DNA of 64,000 nucleotides from Flavisolibacter ginsengisoli DSM 18119 (lineage in GTDB: Bacteria > Bacteroidota > Bacteroidia > Chitinophagales > Chitinophagaceae): positions 94,777-158,776 of the forward strand of contig NZ_FQUU01000012.1 in NCBI RefSeq assembly GCF_900129295.1. Direction: 5' to 3'. Numbering within the stretch: the first letter of the stretch is position 1; each line of letters starts with the position of its first letter. The notes under the pieces are model-generated. The model saw nothing but the letters and a program-made list of their open reading frames with translations. It ran no database searches and was not told the origin of the DNA. Positions 51,944 to 60,532 of this stretch are shown one piece after another. A program made the position numbers and the translations under genes.

Positions 51944-54145
51944 ATGCAGAAAACAGACGCCTCCAACACTTTATTTAATCTTGCCGCCGACCTTGTTAAT
52001 CACACTTCACGCCATGTATTTATTACTGGAAAGGCAGGCACGGGTAAGACAACCTTCCTGAAATATATTAAGGAGTCCACTCAAAAGAATGCCGTTGTAG
52101 TGGCGCCAACCGGAGTAGCATCCATCAATGCGGGTGGGGTAACCATGCATTCATTTTTCCAGCTTCCCTTTGGGCCTTTTGTGCCCGGAACAGTTAGTGG
52201 TTTTAATAACGACAATATAGCTACTGATAAACACAGTCTTTTCCGGAATATTCATTTTACCACAGCTAAAAGAGAATTATTGCAGGAACTGGAACTACTG
52301 ATTATTGATGAAGTGAGCATGGTTCGTTGTGATATGCTTGATGCCATGGATACGATCCTGCGTCATTTCCGCAGGCAACCTCACATTCCATTTGGCGGTG
52401 TCCAGGTAATATATATAGGTGACCTATTCCAGTTGCCCCCGGTAATTCCGCAGCAGGAATGGAATATTTTACAGAACTATTATGAAAGCCCTTTCTTTTT
52501 TGCTTCCAAAGCTATTAAGGAAGCCCAACCACTTTATATTGAATTAAAAAAGATCTACCGCCAGAATGAACAGCATTTTATTGATATCCTGAACCGGGTA
52601 CGCAATAATGTGCCTGTGCCAGCAGATCTTAATGAATTAAATAAAAAGTTTGACCCGGACTTTAATGCCCCAACAGGTCAGAAATATATTACACTGTCTA
52701 CACACAACCGCAAGGCTGATGTGATCAATGACGGAGAGCTGAAAAAGCTCCCGGGAAAATTGCATTCTTTTAAAGCAGAATTATCCGGCGACTTCTCAGA
52801 AAAAGCATTGCCTACTGAAATTGATCTTCAACTCAAAGAGGGCGCCCAGGTGATGTTCATAAAGAATGATTCAGGGACTGAGCGGCGATACTATAATGGT
52901 AAACTTGCTATCGTGAAAAAGATTGCGAATAATGAAATATTCGTGTCCTTTAATAATGGAGAGCCTGAGTTGAAACTGGAAAAGGAAACATGGAAGAATG
53001 TTCGTTACAATTATAACAAGGAGAAGGATAACATTGAAGAAGAAGAATTGGGAAGTTTTATCCAATACCCTATCCGGTTAGCCTGGGCCATTACCATACA
53101 TAAAAGCCAGGGCCTGACCTTTGAGAAAGCAGTGATTGATGCAGGTTCTTCTTTTGCAGCGGGCCAGGTATATGTTGCCCTGAGCCGGTGTACCTCACTT
53201 GATGGTTTGGTTTTGCACTCACGCATTTTCCCTCATTCTATTGCCACAGACCCAAGGGTATTGGAATTTGCACAAAAGGAAGCCAACGACGCGTACCTGG
53301 AAAACTTACTGAAGGAAGAGAAATTAAAATTCCAGGGCGATGCACTCATCAAGGCATTCAATTGGCAAAAACCGGTGAAGGCTATACTCGAATGGAAAGA
53401 GCTTATTCCTGGGAAAAAGTTACCTAACACAGAAGAAGCATTAACCTTCAACAGGGAAATACTGGATAAAGTAAAACAACAGGCTGGCATAGCCGAAAAG
53501 TTTGTGGTGCAACTGCAGCAGGTATTAACCAGTGGGAATACAGACCTTTTATTACAGCGGGTCAACAAGGCTATTCCCTACCTGGCCAAAGCAATGGTAG
53601 ATGAAGTGCTACATCCTATGCAGCAACATCTCTCTTCCCTGCAATATGCCAGCAAGGTGAAAAAATACTATAAGGAAGTGCAGATGATAGAAGGTTCTAT
53701 CCTTTCGCATTTGCAAAAACTGAACAACCTGCAGTATGGCAACATGCATTTCGTTACCTATGCTTTTGACTCGGTTGAACACAGAACGGTGGTAAAAGAT
53801 TCAAAGAAGGTCAAAGCAGAAAAAGGTGCCTCACACAGGGACAGTCTAACCTTATTCAGGGAAGGCAAATCCATGACAGAAATTGCAGCACTGCGAAACC
53901 TGGCACTGGGAACTATCGAAAGCCATTTGGCCAGTTTTGTTTATAGTGGTGAGATAGATGTAAGTGAATTGGTTTCTGAATCTAAAACAAAGGCCATTCT
54001 TGGTGTGATAGAAGATATGGGAATGACAGCAACATCTATCAGGCAAAGATTGGGAGATGATTACAGCTTTGGGGATATCAGGGCTGTTATGAATTATTAT
54101 CGTCGGTTAGAAGAACAAAAGAAAGAATCTGTCACAGCTTCATAA
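51944..54145 (+). CDS. Pif1/RecD-like helicase with C-terminal HTH
   Basis: 733 residues from the ATG at 51944; a TTG at 51917 is less likely. Helicase motifs: Walker A TGKAGTGKTTFLKYIK, APTGVASINAGGVTMHSFF, IIDEVSMVRCDML, YIGDLFQLPPVI, TIHKSQGLTFEKAVIDAGSSFAAGQVYVALSRC. The C-terminal 100 residues are an HTH_40-like unit (SLTLFREGKSMTEIAALRNLALGTIESHLASFV, then SIRQRLGDDYSFGDIRAVM), as also found in RecQ relatives. Likely a DNA helicase for difficult templates. Located next to ssb. Confidence 0.92.
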   Translation: MQKTDASNTLFNLAADLVNHTSRHVFITGKAGTGKTTFLKYIKESTQKNAVVVAPTGVASINAGGVTMHSFFQLPFGPFVPGTVSGFNNDNIATDKHSLFRNIHFTTAKRELLQELELLIIDEVSMVRCDMLDAMDTILRHFRRQPHIPFGGVQVIYIGDLFQLPPVIPQQEWNILQNYYESPFFFASKAIKEAQPLYIELKKIYRQNEQHFIDILNRVRNNVPVPADLNELNKKFDPDFNAPTGQKYITLSTHNRKADVINDGELKKLPGKLHSFKAELSGDFSEKALPTEIDLQLKEGAQVMFIKNDSGTERRYYNGKLAIVKKIANNEIFVSFNNGEPELKLEKETWKNVRYNYNKEKDNIEEEELGSFIQYPIRLAWAITIHKSQGLTFEKAVIDAGSSFAAGQVYVALSRCTSLDGLVLHSRIFPHSIATDPRVLEFAQKEANDAYLENLLKEEKLKFQGDALIKAFNWQKPVKAILEWKELIPGKKLPNTEEALTFNREILDKVKQQAGIAEKFVVQLQQVLTSGNTDLLLQRVNKAIPYLAKAMVDEVLHPMQQHLSSLQYASKVKKYYKEVQMIEGSILSHLQKLNNLQYGNMHFVTYAFDSVEHRTVVKDSKKVKAEKGASHRDSLTLFREGKSMTEIAALRNLALGTIESHLASFVYSGEIDVSELVSESKTKAILGVIEDMGMTATSIRQRLGDDYSFGDIRAVMNYYRRLEEQKKESVTAS

Positions 54146-54160
54146 TATCAACACCTGGGA

Positions 54161-54385
54161 TCATTCAGAACTGCTCTTATTTTCTTTTACAAATTCCAGG
54201 ATATCAGCTGGCTGACAATCCAATACTTCACAGATCTTTTCCAATGTAGAAAACCTGATGGCCTTTGCCTTACCGGTTTTTAGTATGGACAGGTTGGAAA
54301 GTGTTATATCCACTTTTTCTGCAAGTTCAGAGAGTGATATTTTTCTCCTTGCCATTATAACATCAAGGTTCACAATTATTGGCAT
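54161..54385 (-). CDS. XRE-family helix-turn-helix regulator
   Basis: 74 residues: IIVNLDVIMARRKISLSELAEKVDITLSNLSILKTGKAKAIRFSTLEKICEVLDCQPADILEF, the typical YozG-like HTH. It starts 2 bases after the stop of the DUF2975 gene; the pair is a recurrent unit in Firmicutes and Bacteroidota, in which the XRE protein probably responds to the membrane partner. Confidence 0.92.
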   Translation of the reverse strand: MPIIVNLDVIMARRKISLSELAEKVDITLSNLSILKTGKAKAIRFSTLEKICEVLDCQPADILEFVKENKSSSE

Positions 54386-54387
54386 GC

Positions 54388-55017
54388 TTAAACAGTTAAT
54401 GCGTTTTCTTCTTCCAGTTCTTTTCCCCTTTCATAAATAACAGCAATGACCAGTATCACCAATCCCGTAATAACCCCATTGCCTACATCTGTCAGTAATT
54501 GGAATTTTGTGGAAGCTATTGAATGGTGTAAATAACTATTGAAAAGAAAATAATCCAATAGCTTAATAACATCAGAAAGTATAAATAGTGCTGCCAGTGT
54601 TCTCAATCTTTTGATAATGGTGTTTTTAAATGGTTGCCTAAAACTGGTTTCCTTAAATATCTTTTTAAAATTCCATAGTATAACCAGCCCCAGTGCCATA
54701 TAAACCAGTTTCATGATCAAAGCATAGTAACCTATTGTTGAACTGGGTTCTAACACCACAGAATATTCATCCGCTACTTTCTGGTACTTAACCATACTGT
54801 CCTGCGAATAAGTAAATGGTTCATTGGTATTTTGTAATCCAAAAGCCTTTACTCTATAGCTGTATGATTTCTTTGTAAGATCTCCTGCCTTATCATTACC
54901 AGCTATTGAAGCTATTGAGGCTACTAAGAATAATACGGAGAAGACAAGGAGTATATAAAATAATACAGATACTGAAATTCTAAGGAAGGAAAGAATATAT
55001 GTAGATCTCATCATCAT
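54388..55017 (-). CDS. DUF2975 membrane protein
   Basis: 209 residues with four hydrophobic segments: about 15-37 (VSVLFYILLVFSVLFLVASIA), 95-115, 140-160 and 175-200. The extracytoplasmic loop lies between the first two. The order and the coupled XRE gene identify the DUF2975 family. The role is unknown, presumably signal sensing for the XRE regulator. Confidence 0.85.
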   Translation of the reverse strand: MMMRSTYILSFLRISVSVLFYILLVFSVLFLVASIASIAGNDKAGDLTKKSYSYRVKAFGLQNTNEPFTYSQDSMVKYQKVADEYSVVLEPSSTIGYYALIMKLVYMALGLVILWNFKKIFKETSFRQPFKNTIIKRLRTLAALFILSDVIKLLDYFLFNSYLHHSIASTKFQLLTDVGNGVITGLVILVIAVIYERGKELEEENALTV

Positions 55018-55130
55018 TGCTTTAATAGTATAAAGCTATTAACTAATTATCAATATTCAAATAAAATTTATTGATAAACAATAAATATTAACTGCTTTTC
55101 AGCAATATCTATACTGCCTATCACATAAAA

Positions 55131-55152
55131 AAACCCTCCACCTGGAGGGTTT
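55131..55152 (-). terminator. Terminator downstream of mnmG
   Basis: AAACCCTCCA and TGGAGGGTTT form a perfect 10-bp stem with a 2-base loop. On the minus strand the stem is followed by a T-run. It begins 23 bases after the mnmG stop. Confidence 0.85.
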
Positions 55153-55174
55153 TTCATTCAGTAATTTATACTCG

Positions 55175-57037
55175 TTATCTGCCCATAAATACCATTAGTA
55201 TCTGCACATCACTTGGATTGATGCCTGATATACGGCTTGCCTGGCCAAGGGTTCTTGGACGCACCCTTAATAATTTTTCCCTGGCTTCTGCTCCCAGGGC
55301 TACAATCCTTTTATAGTCAAACTGCTCAGGGATCTCCAGGTCTTCCAGTTGTTTCATCCGGTCAACAAGATCTTTTTCCTTATCTATATATACCTGGTAT
55401 TTCACCTGGATCTCTGCTTGTTCAATGGATTCAGCTGAATATCCATTTAGTAATTGGTCAATTGTATTCACCTTAGAACGCATTTGATCCAGGCTCACGT
55501 TTGGTCTCAGGATAATTTTCTCAACCTTTTGCTTCTCCATAATGGCAGCGCTGTTGATGCTTTCAAAGAAAGGATTGACTTCTGTGGGTTCCAGGCTTGT
55601 AGTTCCCATCTTTTCCTTGATGGCTTCTACATCCTGTTTCTTTTGAATCACCTTATCCATCCTTTCCTGGCTGGCCAAACCCATTCTATAACTCATCTCT
55701 GTTAGCCTCAGGTCAGCATTATCCTGTCTTAACAGGGTTCTGAACTCCGCCCTGGATGTAAACATCCGGTAAGGCTCCTGTGTTCCTTTACTGATCAGGT
55801 CATCTATCAAAACGCCTATATAAGCCTCGCTCCTTTTCAGGATAAAAGGTTTTTCATTTCTTGTCTTGAGGTGCGCATTAATACCAGCCATTATTCCCTG
55901 GCAGGCAGCTTCCTCATATCCTGTTGTTCCATTGATCTGGCCCGCAAAGAACAGGTTCTCCACTTCCTTTGTTTCAAGGCTATATTGTAATTGTGTAGGT
56001 GGAAAGAAATCATACTCTATGGCATAACCAGGACGGAAGAACCTGACCTTCTCAAATCCAGGTACCTTCTTTAATGCTTCGTATTGAACTTCTTCAGGAA
56101 GTGAAGTTGAAAAGCCATTTACATAGATCTCTACCGTATTCCAACCTTCTGGTTCAACAAATAGCTGGTGACGGTCGCGCTCAGCAAATCGATTCACCTT
56201 GTCTTCTATACTTGGACAATACCTTGGACCAGTTCCCTCTATTCTGCCTGTGTACATTGGGCTGCGGTCAAACCCTGTCTTTAATATATCATGTACTTCA
56301 GTGGAAGTATAAGTGATCCAGCAGCTTCTTTGAGTTTTTGGCTTTTCGACATCCAGGTAAGAAAATCCGCCAATGATCTCATCTCCTCGTTGCTCTTCCA
56401 TCTTTGAGTAATCCAGCGAACGGCCATCTACCCTGGGAGGCGTACCCGTTTTCAACCTGTCGCTTTGAAACCCAAGGCTTACCAATTGTTCAGTAAGTCC
56501 TTCAGCTGCTCTTTCTGCAACTCTTCCACCACCAAACCTTTTTTCGCCAATATGAATAACGCCATTTAAAAAAGTTCCATTGGTCAGTACCACAGCCTTT
56601 GCCTTGATTTCATGGCCTAAACCTGTAATAACCCCCTTTACTTTTCCATTTTCCACGATCAATGCCTTCACCATATCCTGGTAGAAGTCTACTCTTTCTG
56701 TTTCTTCCAGCATTTCTCTCCATTTCTGGGAGAATAACATCCTGTCATTTTGTGATCTTGGACTCCACATTGCCGGGCCTTTTGAACGGTTCAGCATCCT
56801 AAATTGTATCATCGAAGCATCGGAGACTATTCCGGAATACCCACCTAAGGCGTCAATTTCTCTTACTATTTGCCCTTTAGCGATTCCTCCCATTGCAGGG
56901 TTACAACTCATCTGTGCAATGGTTTGCAGGTTCATGGTTACTAACAAGACATTTGAACCCATATTAGCCGCAGCGGCCGCGGCTTCACAACCCGCATGCC
57001 CTGCTCCTACTACTATAACATCATATTCTTGAAACAT
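55175..57037 (-). CDS. mnmG: tRNA uridine-5-carboxymethylaminomethyl synthesis enzyme MnmG (GidA)
   Basis: 620 residues, full length. FAD loop VVGAGHAGCEAAAAAANMGSNVLLVT, then MSCNPAMGGIAKGQIVREIDALGG, FLNGVIHIGEKRFGGGR, FQSDRLKTGTPPRVDGRSLD, and FAGQINGTTGYEEAACQGI. With MnmE it modifies wobble uridines. The C-terminal domain ends at IMLVFMGR-like sequence. A -7 box lies seven bases upstream of the ATG, and a parS-like site overlaps the promoter region. In many bacteria this gene is near the origin. Confidence 0.97.
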   Translation of the reverse strand: MFQEYDVIVVGAGHAGCEAAAAAANMGSNVLLVTMNLQTIAQMSCNPAMGGIAKGQIVREIDALGGYSGIVSDASMIQFRMLNRSKGPAMWSPRSQNDRMLFSQKWREMLEETERVDFYQDMVKALIVENGKVKGVITGLGHEIKAKAVVLTNGTFLNGVIHIGEKRFGGGRVAERAAEGLTEQLVSLGFQSDRLKTGTPPRVDGRSLDYSKMEEQRGDEIIGGFSYLDVEKPKTQRSCWITYTSTEVHDILKTGFDRSPMYTGRIEGTGPRYCPSIEDKVNRFAERDRHQLFVEPEGWNTVEIYVNGFSTSLPEEVQYEALKKVPGFEKVRFFRPGYAIEYDFFPPTQLQYSLETKEVENLFFAGQINGTTGYEEAACQGIMAGINAHLKTRNEKPFILKRSEAYIGVLIDDLISKGTQEPYRMFTSRAEFRTLLRQDNADLRLTEMSYRMGLASQERMDKVIQKKQDVEAIKEKMGTTSLEPTEVNPFFESINSAAIMEKQKVEKIILRPNVSLDQMRSKVNTIDQLLNGYSAESIEQAEIQVKYQVYIDKEKDLVDRMKQLEDLEIPEQFDYKRIVALGAEAREKLLRVRPRTLGQASRISGINPSDVQILMVFMGR

Positions 57038-57044
57038 AAGCTTG

Positions 57045-57052
57045 CAAAGGTA
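57045..57052 (-). promoter_or_regulatory. -7 box just upstream of mnmG
   Basis: Minus strand TACCTTTG, an exact TAnnTTTG, seven bases from the ATG at 57037. The parS-like site at 57059-57074 covers where a -33 box would be. The transcript would be leaderless or nearly so. Confidence 0.5.
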
Positions 57053-57058
57053 GCCACG

Positions 57059-57074
57059 TGTTCCACGTGAAACC
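57059..57074. promoter_or_regulatory. parS-like ParB binding site 1
   Basis: TGTTCCACGTGAAACC matches the bacterial parS consensus (TGTTtCACGTGaAACA) except for the final base and the allowed C at position 5. An extra CCACGTG half-copy precedes it at 57054-57060. Confidence 0.75.
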
Positions 57075-57097
57075 TAGTTAAAATTGTAATGTTAGAA

Positions 57098-57553
57098 TCA
57101 TGCTGTTCCACGTGGAACAAACCATTTCTGTAGATATTCCTCTTCTTTAAATCTCATCAATTTGGACTCTTCAGGCTTCTTGTCCTTGTATCCGCAGAGA
57201 TGAAGAACACCATGGAATATCACCCTATGCAGCTCGTGAGAGAAGCTGGTCTTAAATACCACGGCATTATCCCTTACCCTTTCTATGCTGATGTATATAT
57301 CTGATAGTAAAGCTTGCCCAGGAGGATTGTACTCAAATGTGATGATATCGGTTAAAGTATCATGGTTGAGGTGTTTCTTGTTGAGTCCTAACAGGTATTG
57401 ATCAGTACAGAAAATGAAATTGATCGTATCAACCTGCTTACCCTCCTTCATACACAGTCTTTTAAGGAACATCTTTAGATCATTCCTCTTTGAAAAGCTA
57501 AAAGGCCTGACTGAGTAGTGGAAATAGATTTGCCCTGTAATAACTTTAGACAT
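57098..57553 (-). CDS. ybeY: Endoribonuclease YbeY
   Basis: 151 residues. The zinc site is FHGVLHLCGYKDK: the first two His are present, but the third ligand of the classical HxxxHxxxxxH is Asp, as commonly seen in Bacteroidota as I recall. Other family parts are LNHDTLTDIITFEYNPP and LLSDIYISIERVRDNA. It matures 16S rRNA and takes part in ribosome quality control. The C-terminus (FVPRGTA) is encoded by the second parS site. Confidence 0.92.
   Translation of the reverse strand: MSKVITGQIYFHYSVRPFSFSKRNDLKMFLKRLCMKEGKQVDTINFIFCTDQYLLGLNKKHLNHDTLTDIITFEYNPPGQALLSDIYISIERVRDNAVVFKTSFSHELHRVIFHGVLHLCGYKDKKPEESKLMRFKEEEYLQKWFVPRGTA
57104..57119. promoter_or_regulatory. parS site 2, inside the ybeY coding end
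   Basis: TGTTCCACGTGGAACA is a perfect 16-bp palindrome and one of the classical parS forms. It lies in the last codons of ybeY, where it codes for VPRGT. Two sites 30 bases apart next to mnmG indicate the chromosomal centromere region. Confidence 0.85.
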
Positions 57554-57589
57554 AACCCAAAAATCGTAAACCTGTAGCTATTGATACTT

Positions 57590-57597
57590 TAGCTTTG
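57590..57597 (+). promoter_or_regulatory. -7 box of feoA
   Basis: TAGCTTTG, an exact TAnnTTTG, ends one base before the first in-frame ATG (57599), which would therefore not be transcribed. The start at 57608 fits. No -33 TTTG at the usual spacing. Confidence 0.45.
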
Positions 57598-57607
57598 AAT
57601 GATAAAT

Positions 57608-57829
57608 ATGAAGTTGTCACAACTAAAACCCGGAGAACGGGCATGGATCAAGGAGTTTGAAAGCCCTGATCTTGAATTGAAACTGATGGAAATGGGATGC
57701 ATTCCAGGCGAAGAGATCGTTGTAGAACAAAAAGCCCCACTCGGAGATCCCATATCTGTGAGAGTGGCAGGTTATTCTCTCAGTTTACGCATCAATGAAG
57801 CCAACCAGATCATTATTGAAAAGCAATAG
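57608..57829 (+). CDS. feoA: FeoA domain protein
   Basis: 73 residues, a single SH3-like FeoA domain: KLSQLKPGERAWIKEFESPDLELKLMEMGCIPGEEIVVEQKAPLGDPISVRVAGYSLSLRINEANQIIIE. The ATG at 57608 is used because the -7 box ends next to the earlier ATG. FeoA stimulates FeoB GTPase-coupled iron uptake, but here it is 43 kb from feoB (14457). nadD follows 21 bases later, so the two may be co-transcribed. Confidence 0.9.
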   Translation: MKLSQLKPGERAWIKEFESPDLELKLMEMGCIPGEEIVVEQKAPLGDPISVRVAGYSLSLRINEANQIIIEKQ

Positions 57830-57850
57830 ATTGAATTTCAATTCATTAAA

Positions 57851-58435
57851 ATGAAGATTGGATTATACTTCGGCTCCTTCAACCCTATTCATATCGGTCA
57901 CCTTATCATTGCCAACCACATTCTTAATGAAACAGATCTTCAAAAGGTTTGGTTTATAGTATCCCCTCAAAATCCATTTAAGCATTCAGACAGCCTGTTA
58001 AATGAATACGACAGGCTTCACCTGGTACAAAAAGCTATTGAGGGTGATGACAGGCTAAAGGCATCTGAAATAGAATTCAGCCTTCCCAAACCATCCTATA
58101 CCGTACATACGCTAACCTATTTATCAGAAAAGTACCCCACTTATCAATTCTCAATTATCATGGGAAGTGATGGATTCCAAAACCTGGGTAAATGGAAAAA
58201 TCCTGAGGTTATAATCAGGGACTACCCCATTATTATCTATGAACGTCCAGGTTTTAAAGTGGATAATACACATGGAGCCAGGGTTCAGATCATGAATGCT
58301 CCCCTGTTGGAAATTTCGGCCACTCATATACGTGAACTTATAAAAGCTGGTAAATCCATAAAGTACCTGGTACCTCCAGGTGTTGAAGAAGAAATACTAT
58401 CCTTTAATTTCTTCAAGAAGCCTCAGAAGAAATAG
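57851..58435 (+). CDS. nadD: Nicotinate-nucleotide adenylyltransferase
   Basis: 194 residues. The nucleotidyltransferase site is GLYFGSFNPIHIGHLIIANH, with HIGH, plus KASEIEFSLPKPSYTVHTL, IMGSDGFQNLGKWK and the C-terminal ISATHIRELIKAGKSIKYLVP (ISxTxxR). It makes deamido-NAD+. Its 3' end overlaps the convergent chromate transporter gene by 13 bases. nadA, another NAD gene, lies 2.1 kb downstream. Confidence 0.95.
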   Translation: MKIGLYFGSFNPIHIGHLIIANHILNETDLQKVWFIVSPQNPFKHSDSLLNEYDRLHLVQKAIEGDDRLKASEIEFSLPKPSYTVHTLTYLSEKYPTYQFSIIMGSDGFQNLGKWKNPEVIIRDYPIIIYERPGFKVDNTHGARVQIMNAPLLEISATHIRELIKAGKSIKYLVPPGVEEEILSFNFFKKPQKK

Positions 58436-59673
58436 CCCAATATCACACATGCCACTACTATCAATGGGGCAGCTATCCTGGTATATTGTAATAAGCAGAA
58501 GGTGGTAATGATCACACCAATATTGATCAAGCTATTAGAATTGGTGCCAACCAGGGAAATATCTTTCATTATATACAGCGTGGAAGCAATCATGATCCCC
58601 ACTACAGCAGCATTTATCCCTTCCAATGAACGGTAAACTACAGCATACTTTTTAAGATTGTTCCAGATAGGAAAAAAGAAAAGAACCAGCAATGCTGATG
58701 GAAGAAATATGGCAATGGTACCAATAAGGCACCCCAGTACCTGCATATGTTTGCCTTCATCTTTCAAGGCCATGCCCCCGGTAAAAGAAGCAATAGAGAA
58801 CACAGGACCCGGAATAGCACGTACGATTCCCATACCTGTGGTCATATCATCCTTGTCAATATCAATGATATTTCCTTTGGCGTTTGGCCTGGTTTCATAA
58901 ATGATTTTAGGCCTAACCGAGTACTGTTCGTACATCATCGGCATCAATACATGCCCTCCCCCAAATACCAGGCTTCCCATACGATAGGTATTTTCAAACA
59001 GGTTAATGGGTTTCCTGTGAGGCCATTCATTCTTACGGGCCAGCTCACTCGTAGTACCAGCTATTAGAAAAATGATAGCAAATAACCAGATGTTCCACCA
59101 TTTGATCTTACTTGGTTTTCGCTCCACCTGCGGAATCCTCTTATGGCTAAGATTAGTAGCCACTCCACCCAATACAATCAGTAATGGAAATACCCACGGT
59201 GAATTAAAAAGGAAATAAGTGGCAGCGATACCCACAAGCATGATCACCCAGGTAATTGTATTCCTGATAGAAATTCCAAATGCCATCACAGAAGCATAAA
59301 CCAGGAAACCAACAGCCAGTGAAGGAATGAACTTGAAAATATTGGTGTGCAGCGAACCCTGGTCAATGTAATGCAGCAGGAAAGAAAAAGCTCCCATTAA
59401 AATGCACGCGGGTGCAATCCATACCAATAAGGTTACAACGGCAAGAGGAACCCCGCCTCGCTTGTAACCAATCAGCGTAACAGTCTGTGTAGACGAAGCG
59501 CCCGGTAACAGGTTACAAAATGCATTGTACTCTAATAATTCTTCCTTCGTAACATAGGGCGTTTTTTGAACAAACATCTTCATCATCATGGCAATGTGTG
59601 CCTGCGGTCCTCCGTAAGCAGTGATGCTGTAAAAGAAAACGTTCTTTAAAAATGGCACATGACGATGCATCAT
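58423..59673 (-). CDS. chrA: Chromate transporter family protein, long-chain
   Basis: 416 residues, two homologous CHR halves in one chain. The signature FLKNVFFYSITAYGGPQAHIAMMMK is near the N-terminus and its partner VFGGGHVLMPMMYEQY starts the second half; LLPGASSTQTVTLIGYKRGG and AIPGPVFSIASFTGGMAL are the two Pro-Gly-Pro/Ala loops. Around ten membrane helices are evident. Chromate export is the named activity; the physiological substrate in a given species may differ. Confidence 0.92.
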   Translation of the reverse strand: MMHRHVPFLKNVFFYSITAYGGPQAHIAMMMKMFVQKTPYVTKEELLEYNAFCNLLPGASSTQTVTLIGYKRGGVPLAVVTLLVWIAPACILMGAFSFLLHYIDQGSLHTNIFKFIPSLAVGFLVYASVMAFGISIRNTITWVIMLVGIAATYFLFNSPWVFPLLIVLGGVATNLSHKRIPQVERKPSKIKWWNIWLFAIIFLIAGTTSELARKNEWPHRKPINLFENTYRMGSLVFGGGHVLMPMMYEQYSVRPKIIYETRPNAKGNIIDIDKDDMTTGMGIVRAIPGPVFSIASFTGGMALKDEGKHMQVLGCLIGTIAIFLPSALLVLFFFPIWNNLKKYAVVYRSLEGINAAVVGIMIASTLYIMKDISLVGTNSNSLINIGVIITTFCLLQYTRIAAPLIVVACVILGYFF

Positions 59674-60137
59674 AACGGGGCTAAATTTATTGAATTCATT
59701 TTAGCCTTAATAGAACCTATAAAAAGAAATATACTTCTTACAACAAGAAGTAACCATTTTGGTCTTTGTAATTTATAATACACTATCCTCTTCTTTTAAA
59801 AAACAAATAGCCCCGTGAGCGTTTGAGCAAACTTGTAACGTTCATATATAAACGAAGAATCTCTCCTATCATTATCCTTTGCTATACTTTAACCACTAAG
59901 TGTATTCACTTATTCAGAATAACCGGATAGTTTATTTTGATTGATAAAGAATTCAAGCTATTTGCCTTATAATAATTTTAGTGTGCACCATACTGTTAGG
60001 CAGGTAAGTATTTTCAATTACTGGGTAATGCTCCACTGGTATGGCAAATAGACTCATTAAACATGCCCTTCGTGAAAAAAATATTCACCATCAATGGAAA
60101 ACCTGTTTTGATAAAAGTAAAAGCCTTTGGGAAGAAT
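59674..60137. other. 464-bp AT-rich intergenic region
   Basis: No firmly supported gene. A 31-codon frame at 60063-60158 on the plus strand (MPFVKKIFTINGKPVLIKVK) has a coding-like look and a very basic product, but overlaps the next gene and a second frame (MANRLIKH) covers the same DNA. Otherwise I see nothing. Confidence 0.5.
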
Positions 60138-60476
60138 TCAGCTAAGCAAGCGGACTAAAAGGATGATAATAATAAGGACAACTATACTGGAATATATCTG
60201 TTTATTATAACGGGCTAACCATTCAGGTAAGTAAATATCAAAGTTATCCCTGTCCGAGGACGAATATTTGCGAGCAACTAAGGTTACAGGACAAATATTT
60301 TTAAAGATTAGCAGTATCACCCCTTCCAGGAATATGAGTGACAAACCAATCCATATCCATTTATCAATCCTGTTGATCAATACGGCATAGAGCAGGTAAA
60401 AAATAACCACGTTAAAAAACACCCATATGGCTGTATGAATAAGTTTGATGGTGACCAACTTCTGTTTATCATTCAT
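60138..60476 (-). CDS. Small membrane protein of unknown function
   Basis: 112 residues with three hydrophobic helices: about 12-30 (IWVFFNVVIFYLLYAVLI), 38-58 (WIWIGLSLIFLEGVILLIF) and 90-110 (IYSSIVVLIIIILLVRLL). A middle stretch, ICPVTLVARKYSSSDRDNFDIYLPEWLARYNK, is cytoplasmic or periplasmic. No family named with confidence. It starts 57 bases after the nadA stop on the same strand. Confidence 0.7.
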   Translation of the reverse strand: MNDKQKLVTIKLIHTAIWVFFNVVIFYLLYAVLINRIDKWIWIGLSLIFLEGVILLIFKNICPVTLVARKYSSSDRDNFDIYLPEWLARYNKQIYSSIVVLIIIILLVRLLS

Positions 60477-60532
60477 ACAACATGCATTTCAGTACTTTAT
60501 ACACATGTATGCCACAACAACCCATTTAAAGT

